From assembly GCA_025677815.1 (NCBI GenBank), contig JAIXMP010000011.1:620001-684000 (forward strand): 64,000 nucleotides of DNA. Direction: 5' to 3'. The stretch's first letter is position 1; each line of letters begins with the position of its first letter. This DNA is from Phascolomyces articulosus. Lineage: Eukaryota; Mucoromycota; Mucoromycetes; Mucorales; Lichtheimiaceae. The notes beneath the pieces are model-generated. The model was given only the letters and a program-made list of their open reading frames with translations, had not been told where the DNA came from and ran no database searches. A program made the translations under genes and the position numbers. Positions 10,076 through 25,674 of the stretch are shown in pieces.

Positions 10076-10555
10076 AAACTAACAAAAAAAAAACAAAACA
10101 AAACCAAAGACAAAAACAAAAACAAAAAAAAAAAAATCTACAAGAAATGATGAGTAAACTTGCTGGGAATAATAAATGAAAGCGAAAGAAATAATCGTTT
10201 GTCAATTGTTACTTACCTATAATGGGTATCTAACAAAACTGCGGGTATAAAAAGAGGTATAAGAAGAAGGGTATCAAAATAAATAAGAAAAATAAATAAG
10301 GAGGTTCCTATTATTATTATAAAGAGTATGTTAGTTTTCATGCATTGCAACTAAACGATGAATGAATGACCTAAAAGATAAAACTACTTACCAATAAAAT
10401 ATATAAAGAAAAAGTTTTGTTTTTTGTTTTTTTTTTTTTTTTTGTTAGTTTTTTGAATTTTGATATGTTTTTGGGTGTGGTGTTTTGGTTTTTTAAAGTT
10501 TTTTGGTTGTAATGAAAGGAAAAGAAAGAAAACCGAAACAGAAAAAGAAAAACCC
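10076..10555. other. Low-complexity A/T tracts with splice-like motifs
   Basis: There are long A-rich (10081-10138) and T-rich (10420-10443) tracts. On the minus strand, candidate donors GTAAGT occur near 10214 and 10392 and acceptor-like ATAG ends near 10300 and 10556. This suggests that the minus-strand transcript from the 10.9-kb start may be spliced through here. No domain can be recognised and the exon structure is unresolved. Confidence 0.35.
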
Positions 10556-10650
10556 TATTCATTAATAATAAAAAATGTCAATGAATAATTATCAAAGGTG
10601 TTCTTGAGACTTAATTTTGGAAATGAAAGAAGAAAAAAGAGTGCATACAG

Positions 10651-10894
10651 CTACCAATTGCTGTGAACAACGTCAACAACGTCCATGTCCCAAGGGGGAG
10701 CAAGAACTGACAAACGGACAAAACGAGCTTGAAGAACAATTTGTCCTTCCAAGTCGAATTTGTTGTTGTTGGCGGTAGTAAAGGTAGCGGTCATAGGTGT
10801 TAGAATGGTAGGATTCGTAGTTGTAATGTTGTTGCGGTTGCGGTTGCGGTGGTGTGTATGAGGGGGGAGGAGAAGGAGGAGGAGTGTCATTCAT
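10651..10894 (-). other. Candidate first exon of minus-strand transcript
   Basis: Two overlapping frames begin at adjacent ATGs, 10894 (GCCGCCATGA, an excellent context) and 10890. The 10894 frame gives a Pro/Gln/Tyr-rich peptide of 73 codons. The 10890 frame gives 79 codons and, through a possible GTAGCT donor near 10650 and an AATAG acceptor near 10556, would continue in frame into a hydrophobic stretch (VFLFLFRFSFFSF). I cannot decide between them. It may be the start of the transcript that runs through the repeat arrays and hairpin at 10.9-6.6 kb. The product is not recognised. Confidence 0.35.
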
Positions 10895-12630
10895 GGCGGC
10901 AACTTTTTTTTACACTTGTTGCCGTAGCAACCACATCGTAATCAAAGTACTTGCTATTTTTGATTTTGTTATAAACAAAATACATTAATGGGTACAAAAT
11001 GAACCAGAGAAAAAACTGTTTCATTTGGCTGTAACATAAAAGCAACAAAAGTTACAATGGCAATATATGTTGGTAGATGCAGATCAAGGGTTTCGAACGC
11101 TGAAATTATGGAAAAAAAAAAAATAACGTGATGCCGCAGTAAAAAAAAAAATATTGATTTAATTTATTACCCAGAGAACTGGAAATTTTCTCACTACAGA
11201 CATTTACACACATACACACACTAATATCCATACATAGACCATAAAAATAAATGTAGTTGCCTTATTATTGTATCCATACTTCTATAATAATTACCTTCTA
11301 TAGGTACAACTGTTTCCAAAACAACTGTTCCTGAATTCCTAGCTGCATGAAATCATTATCTTTTACGCTTTGTCTGTCAGCTTTGAACACCAGCTGTCGC
11401 CACAATGTTTCAGAGCTGCATTGTATGCGGTGTTTGTGGCATTAAGACTTTTTTTTCCAGGGGGCACTTTTTTTCTCAATTTTTTTTGGAAAACATCGTG
11501 ACAACCAACTAACCAGAATAAAAAAAAATATTTTGTTACAATTCAATAAAATAAATTAAGCCTTAATTATTTATTAGATACTTTATATATATATTTTTTT
11601 TGATAATCTCTAGCTAGATAGCAGATGATTGAGTTTTACCTGAAACGATGACCGTAATAATAATAAATACTTTTCTTGTATGAAAACCTTTTCCTTTTTG
11701 ATAGCAATACCTTATGATTTATAAAAAAATTACTTCTAATTCTTCCATACCTACATAGTGGAGAGAAACAAAAGAAGCTACTTTTGAATGCCTTTTTACC
11801 AGGATGTTTTTTACTTGAACAGTCAATAGCAATTTTACGTATTAGTTAATAATGAAAAAATATATTATTTCAGACACTTATATATAATCTGTTCCTCTCA
11901 AACTAAATAGTATTTCCAATAATATCTATGTAAAAGTGTAAAAATCAACCGTTTTTACTAATCTCAGGTGCCTTTGTTTGAATTTCAACTTTTTTAATAC
12001 GGACAGGTATTGTAATTACACTTTTATTTTTTTTTCAAATCTTACAACGCACACCTCATTCTCATTTACAGCACTTTGTAATTAATATAATTTCTTTGTT
12101 ATAGATGTATGCAAAATAATGATAATAATCTAACATACTTAAATGTATATATTAGAAAAATATACTATTTGCCTGGTCTGTAGCTTTCATTACTACTACA
12201 AAATTAAGCAGAATATAGTGAAAACAGAAACTTGATAATGAAGTATCATTGCGCCCAATTTTCATGCAGATCATCGATGATGTTACATTTGTCTATTATG
12301 AGTCTATCAGACGTAACAGGTGACATCCAAAACATTAAGACCATTGTACCACCGGGGAAATACTCCAAATATGGTATAAGCTTATCAACGCATAAAAAAA
12401 AATATTATTGCTCTGTACGTATATAATATAACTTTTGATTATAAATCCAATGTATTAATAATCACTACACAACAAAACAGTCTCTGTATTTTTTTATGTC
12501 TCACAGCTATTACTATCATTGTCATCATGAAATTAGTATAAATAATCGATAATAGTCAACCATATTTTTTTTTGCCAATTTTCTATACTCCTTTACAGTA
12601 ACAACAGTAACAAAAACGATAAAGACAAAA
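10895..12630. other. Intergenic between divergent transcripts
   Basis: AT-rich DNA lies between the minus-strand candidate exon and the plus-strand old yellow enzyme gene, which would be divergently transcribed. A 64-codon open frame at 12232-12426 has no domain and no splice support. I see no RNA gene. Confidence 0.5.
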
Positions 12631-14003
<1,373 letters not shown>

Positions 14004-14793
14004 AAGTTAACAACAGAATAATTAGTGTCCTTTTGCTGTTGTCTAATTTATATGTTATTTATTAATGTAGCTTCATTGTACTTCTCAATTTTTTTTCTCT
14101 GTATACGTAACCGATATTAATACCAGTATTATTCAAAGTCGAGCACCAAATAGCGATAATGCCTACTTTATTATTCCATCACTTTAATGACATCCCTATA
14201 AATAAATTCAACCTAAGTCAAATTTAATTATGCACTATTAGTAGCACCCACATTAGAAACATCTTATTCTTATGTAACTATTTATATATCAAATATCTTT
14301 TTATATAAAATGATAGTGCTGAAAGGACATTTTCTTAGTCAATATGTATAATATATAATGGCTGAAGAAATATGAAAATATTATATCTGGTTATAATGTT
14401 TTATAAAATCATTCCAATGGCTATAACATGGCAGGTTTTATAATAATGATACGTAGGGGCCAACGTAAAGAACATAACTAGAAGCATATCATTCAGGCAC
14501 ATATTGTTACACTTACGCACGTCCCCGCATGAAAGTTATTAGTAGAGGTGTACCCGAGATTTAATATAGGTGCGTAAGAAAAATTGAACATGAAAAAGGG
14601 AAAAAAAATTGAAGACATCGTGCATGTTGTAATATTCTACATCTCTAAATAATAACACATATGAAGATTTATCAAATGAATGCTTTATTGACAACACTTC
14701 GTAACGATCGTACATTATCTATACTACGTAGAAAATTATTTAATGATACTGACAGTTCAGATAATGATTAACATATTATTATCGGTATTTATT
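14004..14793. other. Convergent intergenic spacer
   Basis: This is the shared 3' flank of the OYE gene (+) and the methyltransferase (-). A 36-codon open frame at 14661-14771 (+), containing TTLRNDRTLSILRRKLFND, looks peptide-like but has no further support. Otherwise the DNA is AT-rich without recognisable elements. Confidence 0.5.
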
Positions 14794-16157
14794 TTATTGT
14801 GGTTTTTGACCGTAAAAACGGAATGAAAGTAACGATGTGTTATATTCATCATACTCTGCCAAAACATCTTTTAGGAACTTTTCATAATCTTCTGGGGTTT
14901 CAATTTCTGGAAGATATTTCATTGCTACTGCTTGAATCGCCTCTCGTCTGTACAACCGTAAAAAGTCGTCTTGGCTACATTATTTTATATAATATGATTA
15001 ATAACAAAAGGGCCATTGTTTATGAACAAATGCATTGCAGAATTCATAATAAACAAATAAATCACTTACAACAAACTACTAATGGTGTTATCCCCCATAT
15101 CACTTTTACCAAAAGGTAATAACATGGGAATCGCCTTGATATTTACAAATCCAGCATTCAGCATATAAAGTTCAAGTTCACGAGGTGCTGAGCTTCGAAT
15201 ACCTCTTTTGGCTGCACCTGAAGATACTACATACATATATGAAATAGGGTGATTAATAAATAAATGTTATTTTCTTTGTTTATAAACGACAATAATGACT
15301 GGTCCATTATTAAATAACAACGATAGTTACGCAAATTACGAAGACGAGCTCCCTTTGGACTCAAATTGATAACATCAGTGGTTTCCATGAATTCAACCCA
15401 GCCTCCAGGTTTAAGGATGCGCATGAAACTATTGACGACCGGCTGCCAACTATCTTGGGGTATAGCAGCAACTAATAAGCGTTGATGAATGAAATCAAAA
15501 TGATTATCGGGAAAAGGTAATGGTTCAAGCACGTTGGCAACGTCAAAGCTGCAATTACTTGGTTTTATTTCATCATGAACCGAATAGATGGTAGAGACAT
15601 CAGTCCCAAGGAATATTGAGTTTGGATATTGTTTGCACATATCTAATATCCAACAACCAGTACCTTATATATATATATAATATAATTGTTTAAAAAATAA
15701 TAATGAATAAACTTGTATACATAATAATACCTCTCTCTTTTATTCTTCAACAATAGTATATGGTTTTATAGAACTTACCACATCCAGAATCAAGAACCTT
15801 GATACCCTTTTCAAGTTCATCATGAATAGGTGCTTTATATAAACTTTTCCATACAAGTTTCAAAGCTTCATGTTGACTATTGAGACGAACAAATTCTGTA
15901 AAAATAAAATATACTTTATCAACAGTTGTTCTTTGTTATGGCACAGCTTCCTTTTCTCTCCGCTTTAATAGCACTGCACAAAAAAAAAAAACGATCTAAA
16001 TATGTAAAAATTTACCGCTTTCATCGTTCTTCAACAAATATTTAACATTTTTTTGTTGACTATTATTATCGGATGGATCCTTTTTATCTGCATTGCTATT
16101 TAGTTGTTGGCTTATGCTGTTATCAACATCATTAAAGCTTTTGCTTTGCGAAGTCAT
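14794..16157 (-). CDS. SAM-dependent methyltransferase (class I)
   Basis: Five exons on minus (16157-16016, 15895-15779, 15663-15331, 15217-15070, 14974-14794) join in frame to 306 residues. After an Asn/Asp/Ser-rich N-terminus of ~45 residues comes a Rossmann methyltransferase core. It has motif I KVLDSGCGTGCWILDM, an acidic strand end FLGTDVS, LPFPDNHFDFIHQR (motif II region) and RILKPGGWVEFME (motif III). The VLDxGCGTG and PGGxxEFxE signatures are common in fungal small-molecule and LaeA-like methyltransferases, but the substrate cannot be told from sequence. It shares orientation with ADE12 upstream, with about 650 bp between them, so it has its own promoter. The splice junctions all restore conserved motifs, notably GCG|GTG in motif I. 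Confidence 0.92.
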
Positions 16158-16807
16158 CGTAGTTTTTATTTCTGGTGTGATGACAATGAAAAAGAAAATG
16201 AAAAGAAAGTAGCTAACAATTAAGATTTAAGGAGAAAATAATCTAATAAATAATTTTTTTTTAAAAAAAACAAGCACGGGACCAACGCAAGAACATCGTC
16301 GATTACGATTAGTGACTCAAAATGGTTACCGCGGTAAACTTTTGTCACCATGATAATATATAATAGTATATTTTTGACTGACATCACTTGCATTAATATT
16401 AGCTGACGCCAAGAAACGGAAGCACACCATACAGAGTGTTTCTCAACTAGAAAAATATTCAAGAATAGATTTTGCTTCAAGATGAAAATATGAGAAAAGG
16501 ATCATCGAAAAGAATAACGAGAAAGAAGTTGTTACAGCCCATTCAAAATAGAGAAAGCCAATGCATTGATCCGATCATCTGGAGAATGTGATCAAGATAA
16601 TCCATGTTTTAACTATATACATACTAGTGGATTATCTTTTGTATAAAATGATGTATTCAAAGTGTCATGAATGTGCTGTCAAAAGAAAAGCAGTGCAATA
16701 AATTGAATTTGAAAAACTGAATGAAAAAACTATTTTTATTTGAATTTCTTTGTACACAAATGATAACATTTCTCTAAAATATACGACTGTTGGTATATCT
16801 CCTTTTT
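16158..16807. other. Intergenic, promoter of methyltransferase gene
   Basis: AT-rich DNA lies between ADE12's 3' end and the methyltransferase start, both on minus. A T/A run (16254-16269) switches from T to A at its centre; this pattern recurs elsewhere in the window. No gene is seen. Confidence 0.5.
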
Positions 16808-18516
<1,709 letters not shown>

Positions 18517-19268
18517 TATGAGTATGAAAATGTGCTAGGTAGCGGTACGTATATGAAAGTGGAGAAACCATTTTTTTCCATCCTCTCTGCCTGGCGACCA
18601 TTCAAATAAACCCGGTCAAAAAAAATTGAAAAAATTGGACGAATCAAAAGCTTCGATCTGGACAGGGGAACTTCGGGTGCAGGTTGTATGTATGCTGTGT
18701 CTCTTTCTCTCTCATCTTTACTCATTTTTTTAACCTTTCCTTCGCTAAATGTTTAGAACTTATACCTTTGGTATTCCGATAACTCAGTTTCTGTATATTT
18801 TTTTTTATCCTTTTAGAAACAAGGGTAGAGGAGAAAAGGAAAGGATGGCCATCATCATTACCCTTCCCCTTCCACTTTGTAAACAATCAAGGGTATCACT
18901 TAATTGTATATATCTACTTTTGAATGAAGCGACTGGATAAGTAGCATAAATATAGATGAGGGATGACTCATATCAATCAAAATATTTAAGATCTGCAGCA
19001 TATTTGGATACTATAAATTTTTTTATCTTTTATTTTATTGGATGGAAAAAAGTGCAAGTGATGTGTGATTGTTCTCGTTCTCATTGAGTGAAAAATATAT
19101 AAAATGGATGAACTAGTTGTTGCTGTTGTGATGGAGAATGAATGATGAAATGTAATAGTAATAGTATGTAAAAGAAGAAGGAAAACTATGTAATGATAAT
19201 AATAATAATAATAATGTATATATAACTTTGAAGGGTAGTAGTAGTAATAATAATAGTAATTTTGTTTT
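18517..19268. other. Intergenic, ADE12 promoter side
   Basis: This lies between the ADE12 start and the histidine kinase 3' end. It contains AAT/ATT triplet runs near 19198-19215 and 19240-19258. No TATA-like element or gene is called. Confidence 0.5.
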
Positions 19269-22200
19269 TTAATGCTTTGGTAATAGATGCTTACGAATGA
19301 CATCGCTTAATGTTGCAAAATTCACAGGTTTTGAAATATAAGTTGAAAATCCACTTTCGAGGCATTTTTGTGCAACATCACTCATAACATTGGCTGACAA
19401 CGCTACAATAGGTACCGGCGTTTGTTCAGTATGTTCCTTTTCCCATTCTCGTATTTCTCGAGTGGCTTCATACCCATCTATATAAATACCTTGGTGAGTT
19501 CATTTATACCCTGTATATCCATATGATATACTTCATATATATATGACTTTACCTTTGACAGGCATAAATAGATCACAAAGAATGAGCGAAAAATATCCTG
19601 GAGGTTGACTGTGGAATAACTTTACACATTCATCACCATCACTTGCTACTTCTACATTTAACCCGACTCGTTCCAAATAACGCGTCAATACTTTTTGATT
19701 TACAAGATTATCTGTACAAAAAAAAAAAAAAAAACAAATGAAAACATGTCAATATACCCAGTCATCATGAAAGTAATACAGTTAAATATTAATTTACCTT
19801 CAACCAACATGACACGAAAACCTTTACCACCCACATCTGCTTCCATTCGACGAAATACTTCTTTTTGAGTTGCAACACGTTGTCGAGATGATTCTGGAGC
19901 GCCTGCCGCTGCAGCAGCAGCAGCTTTCATATTTGGTGCACCATTAGGTTGTGATGGATCCTGCTCACCACCACCTGTATTGGTTGACAGATGGTCGTCT
20001 TGTTGATGATGTAATCCAAAATACCAATTCAATTTACTTCGCTTAATAGGTTTGAAAACAAAACTACAATTGGAAGGCAATAATTCAGATTCTCGACCCT
20101 TGGCACTTTCCATGATCAAGGAACGTTGCATAGGTGTGGTAATCACCAAAACATTGGCATCTTGATGCTGAAGTGCACCCGTCACGACACGGGTAATATC
20201 TAATACTTGTTGATCCAGTGCCAAGTTGATCACAATATAATCATACGCAGCCGCTTGAGGATACGCTAATAATTGAACAGCCTCGATATGATTGGTTGCC
20301 ACACTTAATTCATAGTCTTGATGTTGTGAAATACCACTGAGAATCGCGCGTAAATGTTTGACAATGGTATTTCGTGCGTGATGCCAATCGGATACAGCAA
20401 GAATGCGTAGCGGAGATCCTCGGCTGGGTGTACGCGGTGGTAAAATGACACCTGCATTAGGAGATAATAATCCAAGATGAGGTGCTATAGTAAGAGAGGA
20501 AGGAGGTTTTAGACTACTACTCGATTTTTCACCCGAAGCTGCTGCTGCTGTCGTAGCTAATGCTGCTGTCTTGTTTTTGGTTGTAGCAGTTGTTGCACTT
20601 AAGGATTGACGAATACCATTACGAGCAGGTGGAGGCATTAATCGCATCGAAGCTGCCTTGTTTAATAAAGCATCTTGTAACAATTCCATCGAGCTAGGTA
20701 AATCCGCTGCTTGAGAATGTTTTTTGGAATGGGCAAGAGGAGAGGGAACAAAGACAGAGGATGCAGACGAAGAAGATGAAGAGGATGCCAAGTTACTTGC
20801 AGGTGAGGGTTGGACAGGCGAGGCAGCTTGAGATACGCTACAAACGCTTGTTCGGAAGAATGGATTACTGTTGGTTTCATTTTGGGGTGTTTGTGGTCTA
20901 GGTCGTGTTTGTGGAGGAGGAATAGAAAATTTGACAGTAAAGTAAAATGTGGATCCTTCTCCTTTTTTACTCTTGCATTGCATGGTACCTCCATGTAATT
21001 CAATCAGTTGTCGAGAAATAACAAGTCCAAGACCACTTCCACCATGTTTTCGTGTACTCTATTAGCATCACGATGCACTTCAAAGTTAGTACATATAAAA
21101 AATTATCATCGATCCAAGAGAGTATATATAGATATATTACCGAACTATCCACTTGCGAAAATGGTTTAAACATGACAGCTTCACCATCCGCATCGAAGCC
21201 AGATCCAGTGTCAACCACTTCGAATAACAAAGTCAATTCATTACTTTCTGCACTAATCTCTTGGACAGTACATTGGGTAAAGATTTCTCCTTCGGTTGTG
21301 AACTTGATAGCATTCTAATATATCATCCATTCAATCAATATACAAATATACAAAAAATATGAAGCATAACGTTTCAATATATCATTCATTGTTTCATTTG
21401 TTTTTCTCCCCCAAATAAAATATAACTTACTCCAATCAAATTCAACAAGACTTGGCGTAATCGAACACGATCACCCACTACCACATCGGGAACATCTTCA
21501 TCCACCCAAAAGCTAAGTTCCAAACCCTTTTGAATGGCCAAGGTAGACAAGAGTTCATTGGCATCTTCAATCATGGTGACCAAACTAAAAGGTTCCCATT
21601 CCAATTTCATCATACCAGCTTCCACTTTACTTAGATCCAAAATATCATTAATGACCACCAATAAAGATTCTGCCGATTGTTGAATGGTATGAGCATAGTC
21701 CAATTGTTCCGGTGTGAGTTCCGTATCGAGTAAAAAGTTGAGCATACCAGTGATACCGATCAGGGGAGTACGGATTTCTATCCAAATTTGTCAAAAATAT
21801 ACATCAATAAACAAAACAGATACATCTTTTGTTATTGTTATGCAAACGTAAACAAATCTTGTATTTACCATGAGACATATTGGACAAAAATCGAGTTTTG
21901 CTTTCCATGGATTTTTGTGCAGCATCATGCGCTTCTTTCAGTTTATGTTCCAATAATTTATGATCATTGATATCCGTACTATATTAAATAATAGTATAGA
22001 TATGGATAGATTATTATTATTATTATTATTATTACTTTATAGATGGATAATGTTGTATAAGAAAAATAATTTGTCAAGTATTTTTAAAACTTACCAAGTA
22101 CCAAACCAACGTACATCCCCCGTATCTAATTCATCGACAGAGATGGACTTTACCAAAAACCAGCGATATTCTCCTTCATGACCGGATAAGCGGATTTCAC

Positions 22201-25200
22201 TCTGCCATATGACACCAGCTGTTTTACGGGGCAATAGATCCGGTAATTGCAACTTGTGGCGATCATCTGGATGAACTTGTGACATGAAACCAAACCCTTT
22301 AGTCCGATCAAATTCCAATCCGGAATAACTCTCCCATTTCTCGTTGGCATATGTCACACCGGTACCAGGACTAAATGTAAATACAATTTGTGGAATTGCC
22401 TCCGCAAGTAACCGATATTTTCGTTCATTGCTTTCAATTTCCATCTGTCGTATCGTACTTTCTTTTGCAATATGTTGATCATGAACATCCGTACTATACA
22501 CGTACATCACAAACAAAAATACACAATCTCCGTTTTCGTCAACATTTTCTGGTCTCTTTCTTGTTTTTACTTCTTGCATCCAACTTTCTTTCCTCTCTTT
22601 TCTTTGTAAAACCATCCCTTCAAAACTTACCATGTTCCTAAATAAAGAAGAATGTAAATAAATAAATATAAGAACATGATGAAACAGTGCCAAATAATGA
22701 AATTATAAAAAAAACAAACAAACAGAATATAGATAGAAAATAAAGATAAAGATGAGAGAGGATATTTACCAAACCAATGAATAATTCTTCCTTTCAAATC
22801 ACGTAATGGGACAATACGCCATAAGAAAAAACGATAAACACCATCGAAACGTCGTAATCGATATTCACCTGCAAACCCATTCCCCTGTTCAAATGCATTT
22901 TCCCAAGCTTTATGGCATACTGTCTGATCATCCGGATGCATATGTGATAACCAGCCTGGTCCCAAATGTTCACTCAATGAACGTCCAGTATATTGCAATA
23001 TCCGGTTATTCACCCACGTCACTTGTCCCGTCGTTGTCGAACATGTACTATTTTTATACATTTAGAAATATTGACAAACCAACCCACCAATAAAATTTGA
23101 GTTTCCTGTGCACACATAGTAGATTACACAATGACATATTTTTACACACGCACACACATACAGATGACATCATAGCCAATATAGAAGATTCAGAAAGAAA
23201 GAAAAGAAAATTACTAACAAGACATGAATAGGAATACCATCGATCACCAACCGTAATAAACTTGATTTTGGCGCCACAAACAAATGTTCAATTCCATCCT
23301 TCATTGAGCCACTATCATTACTCTTATCGATGGATCGACCAGGACTTGATGCACTATTTCCAGATCCATAAGCTCGCCATCGAACTCTTGTTCGTGACCT
23401 TGGTCGCAATCTTCTCGTGACTGTCCGTTTTCTCGATCGTTGCTCTTGTTGTTGTTCTTTTTGTGAGTGAACCATATCCTCTTGATCATTCATCAAATTT
23501 ATTTCTTCATCATTTATCATTAAAGTGGAGGAGGAGGACGTTGTGGCCGTTGTCGGTGGTGGTGTTGTTGTTGAAGGTTCCATATGATCCTGATGTTTAT
23601 GATGGTTGGGAGATCCCCATGTATCCAAAATAGCCATGGAAGAAGGTGACAAGGCCCTTTCAGATGATATGGACGACGACCTTGAAAGCACTTGACCTTC
23701 ATTGACTCCTTCCTCTGATATTCGTCGCGGTGGTTCTTGTTGCAATTCCAATGAATTTGTTGTAGGTTGTACAGAAAAAGCCGATCTGTACGACGACATC
23801 GAAGAAGCTGACCAAAGTCGAGGATCATCTTCAGGTTTTTGTTCCGTCACTGTTTCAAGTGAATTCTTCGTAAAATTCGACATACTTCCAAGGAACGTTG
23901 GATTGACTGCGGTTCCTCCATGTTGATAAGAAGGTGAGGTTGCATTGGGTGTAGTTGCTGAAGATGAATAATCCACCATCTCTTGCTGTTGCTGCCCATT
24001 CACTCGTAAAATATCATCACCTGATTTTTTTCTCGAACGTTGTTGTTTCATGGATGGCCTCCGTCGTGCAGAGCTACGACGTATCAAATTATGATGACGA
24101 CTATGTTCTAAAGCATTCGAACAACTGCTGGCAATAAAAGGAGCAAGGGCATTTAAACTCGAGACCAAATTGGATGGATACGGTACAACAGGTGACAAGA
24201 AAGATAAAATAGCGATGGGCGCGGGTGGATTTTTTGTCATGGCATGTTGTGGTTGCTGAGAAGGATCCATGGTAGAAGGTGTTGTGGTGGTGGTCGTAGC
24301 ACTACTTGAATTAAATTCATCGTGTGTTGTTGTTGATGATGATGTTGGACTATGAACAAGTGGGATATGAATAACGGAATGAACATTGGATGCAGGTGGT
24401 GGAAAGGGTATATTGGAACTTTGATAGGATTCCGGTGATGCCGGATTAAATGCTTCATCATCAATCCCAGGAGTGGATTGAAAAAAAGGATTCACATCTG
24501 GATCCATCATAGCAGGTGAAGGTGCAGGCGATTGTGACCAAGGAGAAGGTTGTTGTTGTTCATACTCATCATAATCATACAATACATTGGCAGTGCCCGA
24601 TTCATGAAATTCTGTAGTGCAACTACTGGAGGTCATCATACTATGATGATTATCATGTTCAATGCGTGGCGAATCTGCTAATATTTCGGTGGAACGAAAA
24701 TCTACCCCATCAGCTCCTGTTGTTGTTGCTGTCGTCGCATTACCTGTCATCATTGTCCCATCTTGAATGAGTCGTGGACTGGTGGCTGCAAGCGCTGAAT
24801 GACATGTCACGCGTCGCGTGGTTGTACATTTTTCTGAATGTTCTAGTAAAGCGCGTTTAAACATATCTCGACTATCGTCATGATGATGATGTTGAAAATG
24901 TAATGGTGGTCGTTGAGAAGAACGAGGCCGATATTCGCGTGATAAAATAATGGTGGTATTTCGACGAATAATTCGATGGGCACTTGGATTATTGATTAAT
25001 GGTTCGGATTCATAATCTAATGATTGTAATCGATCAAAACATTTATGACGTGCATCATGATGATGGAATGAATCATCATGTAAATCGTCATTATTATGAC
25101 TATGAGTATGTATAAAATAATCTCGTTCGTTTGAATAAGAGGAGGGTTGTTCTTGTTGAGACGATAGGTCTTGTTGTGGTTGAATTGAAGGTGGAGTAGT

Positions 25201-25674
25201 CCGAATCACACCAGCTTTTGACCAAGCTGCTTTTAAACCCCATGCACCAGTCCATGCATCACTCATGTCTTGTGGCACGGACAAACATACACGAATTGCA
25301 TGAAATGAAGAACCCGTAAGGATATCAATCAGTGTAGACCACCATGCATGAATGTCAAGCTCCGTTGCTAGTTGTAAAGAGGTCCGATACAGGTTGGGTG
25401 GTACAAATGTCAATTGTTGAGGTAAAGATGGTATACTATTATTATTGTTACTATTATTATCCATCACTGACGATCCTATAACGTGCTGATCCTTTTGTTG
25501 TTGTTGTTGCTGTTGTTGTTGAAGACGCTTTTGTAATTGTTGTTGTCCAGAATAAAGTTGAGCATGGTATTGAGTTGTTGCAGGTGAACATATACTGCGT
25601 GGCGAACCACATGATGGTGAATCCATATCACTGTTATTGAGTAACGGTAACGAAGACGGGTGTTCCGACGACAT
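19269..25674 (-). CDS. Hybrid histidine kinase, PAS-PAS-HisKA-HATPase-REC
   Basis: Ten exons on minus (25674-23219, 23047-22770, 22631-22637, 22493-22095, 21978-21869, 21777-21431, 21314-21141, 21058-19798, 19711-19553, 19477-19269) total 5400 nt, or 1799 residues. The first ~815 residues are largely disordered (poly-Gln, Ser/Thr, His) around a conserved-looking island, [18 protein letters not shown]. Two PAS/PAC units follow (about 819-915 and 925-1050), each ending WFGTCTD. The H-box FLSNMSHEIRTP puts the phospho-accepting His at 1083. The ATPase domain has NAIKFT (Asn1200), DTGSGFD and [11 protein letters not shown] degenerate receiver (about 1473-1605) precedes a true C-terminal receiver with phospho-acceptor Asp1724 ([11 protein letters not shown]) and SKPV. 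It should autophosphorylate and feed a phosphorelay through an HPt protein. The stimulus is unknown. Confidence 0.95.
22631..22637 (-). other. 7-nt microexon of the histidine kinase
   Basis: GAACATG on the minus strand is flanked by a TTTAG acceptor and a GTAAGT donor. Together with the neighbouring exons it restores the PAC-domain ending WFGTCTDVHDQ. The second PAS unit has the equivalent WFGTCTDIND across an ordinary junction, which independently predicts the residues that this microexon must supply. Without it the frame breaks. Confidence 0.9.

Noticed and set aside
11080..11105. tRNA T-loop-like TTTCGAAC
   Set aside because: The flanking bases do not form the five-pair stem and no anticodon arm is found. 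No tRNA gene could be supported anywhere in the window.
22627..22693. Upstream extension of the second PAS exon of the histidine kinase ([10 protein letters not shown]...)
   Set aside because: This is intron sequence. Splicing through the 7-nt microexon gives the conserved PAC ending.
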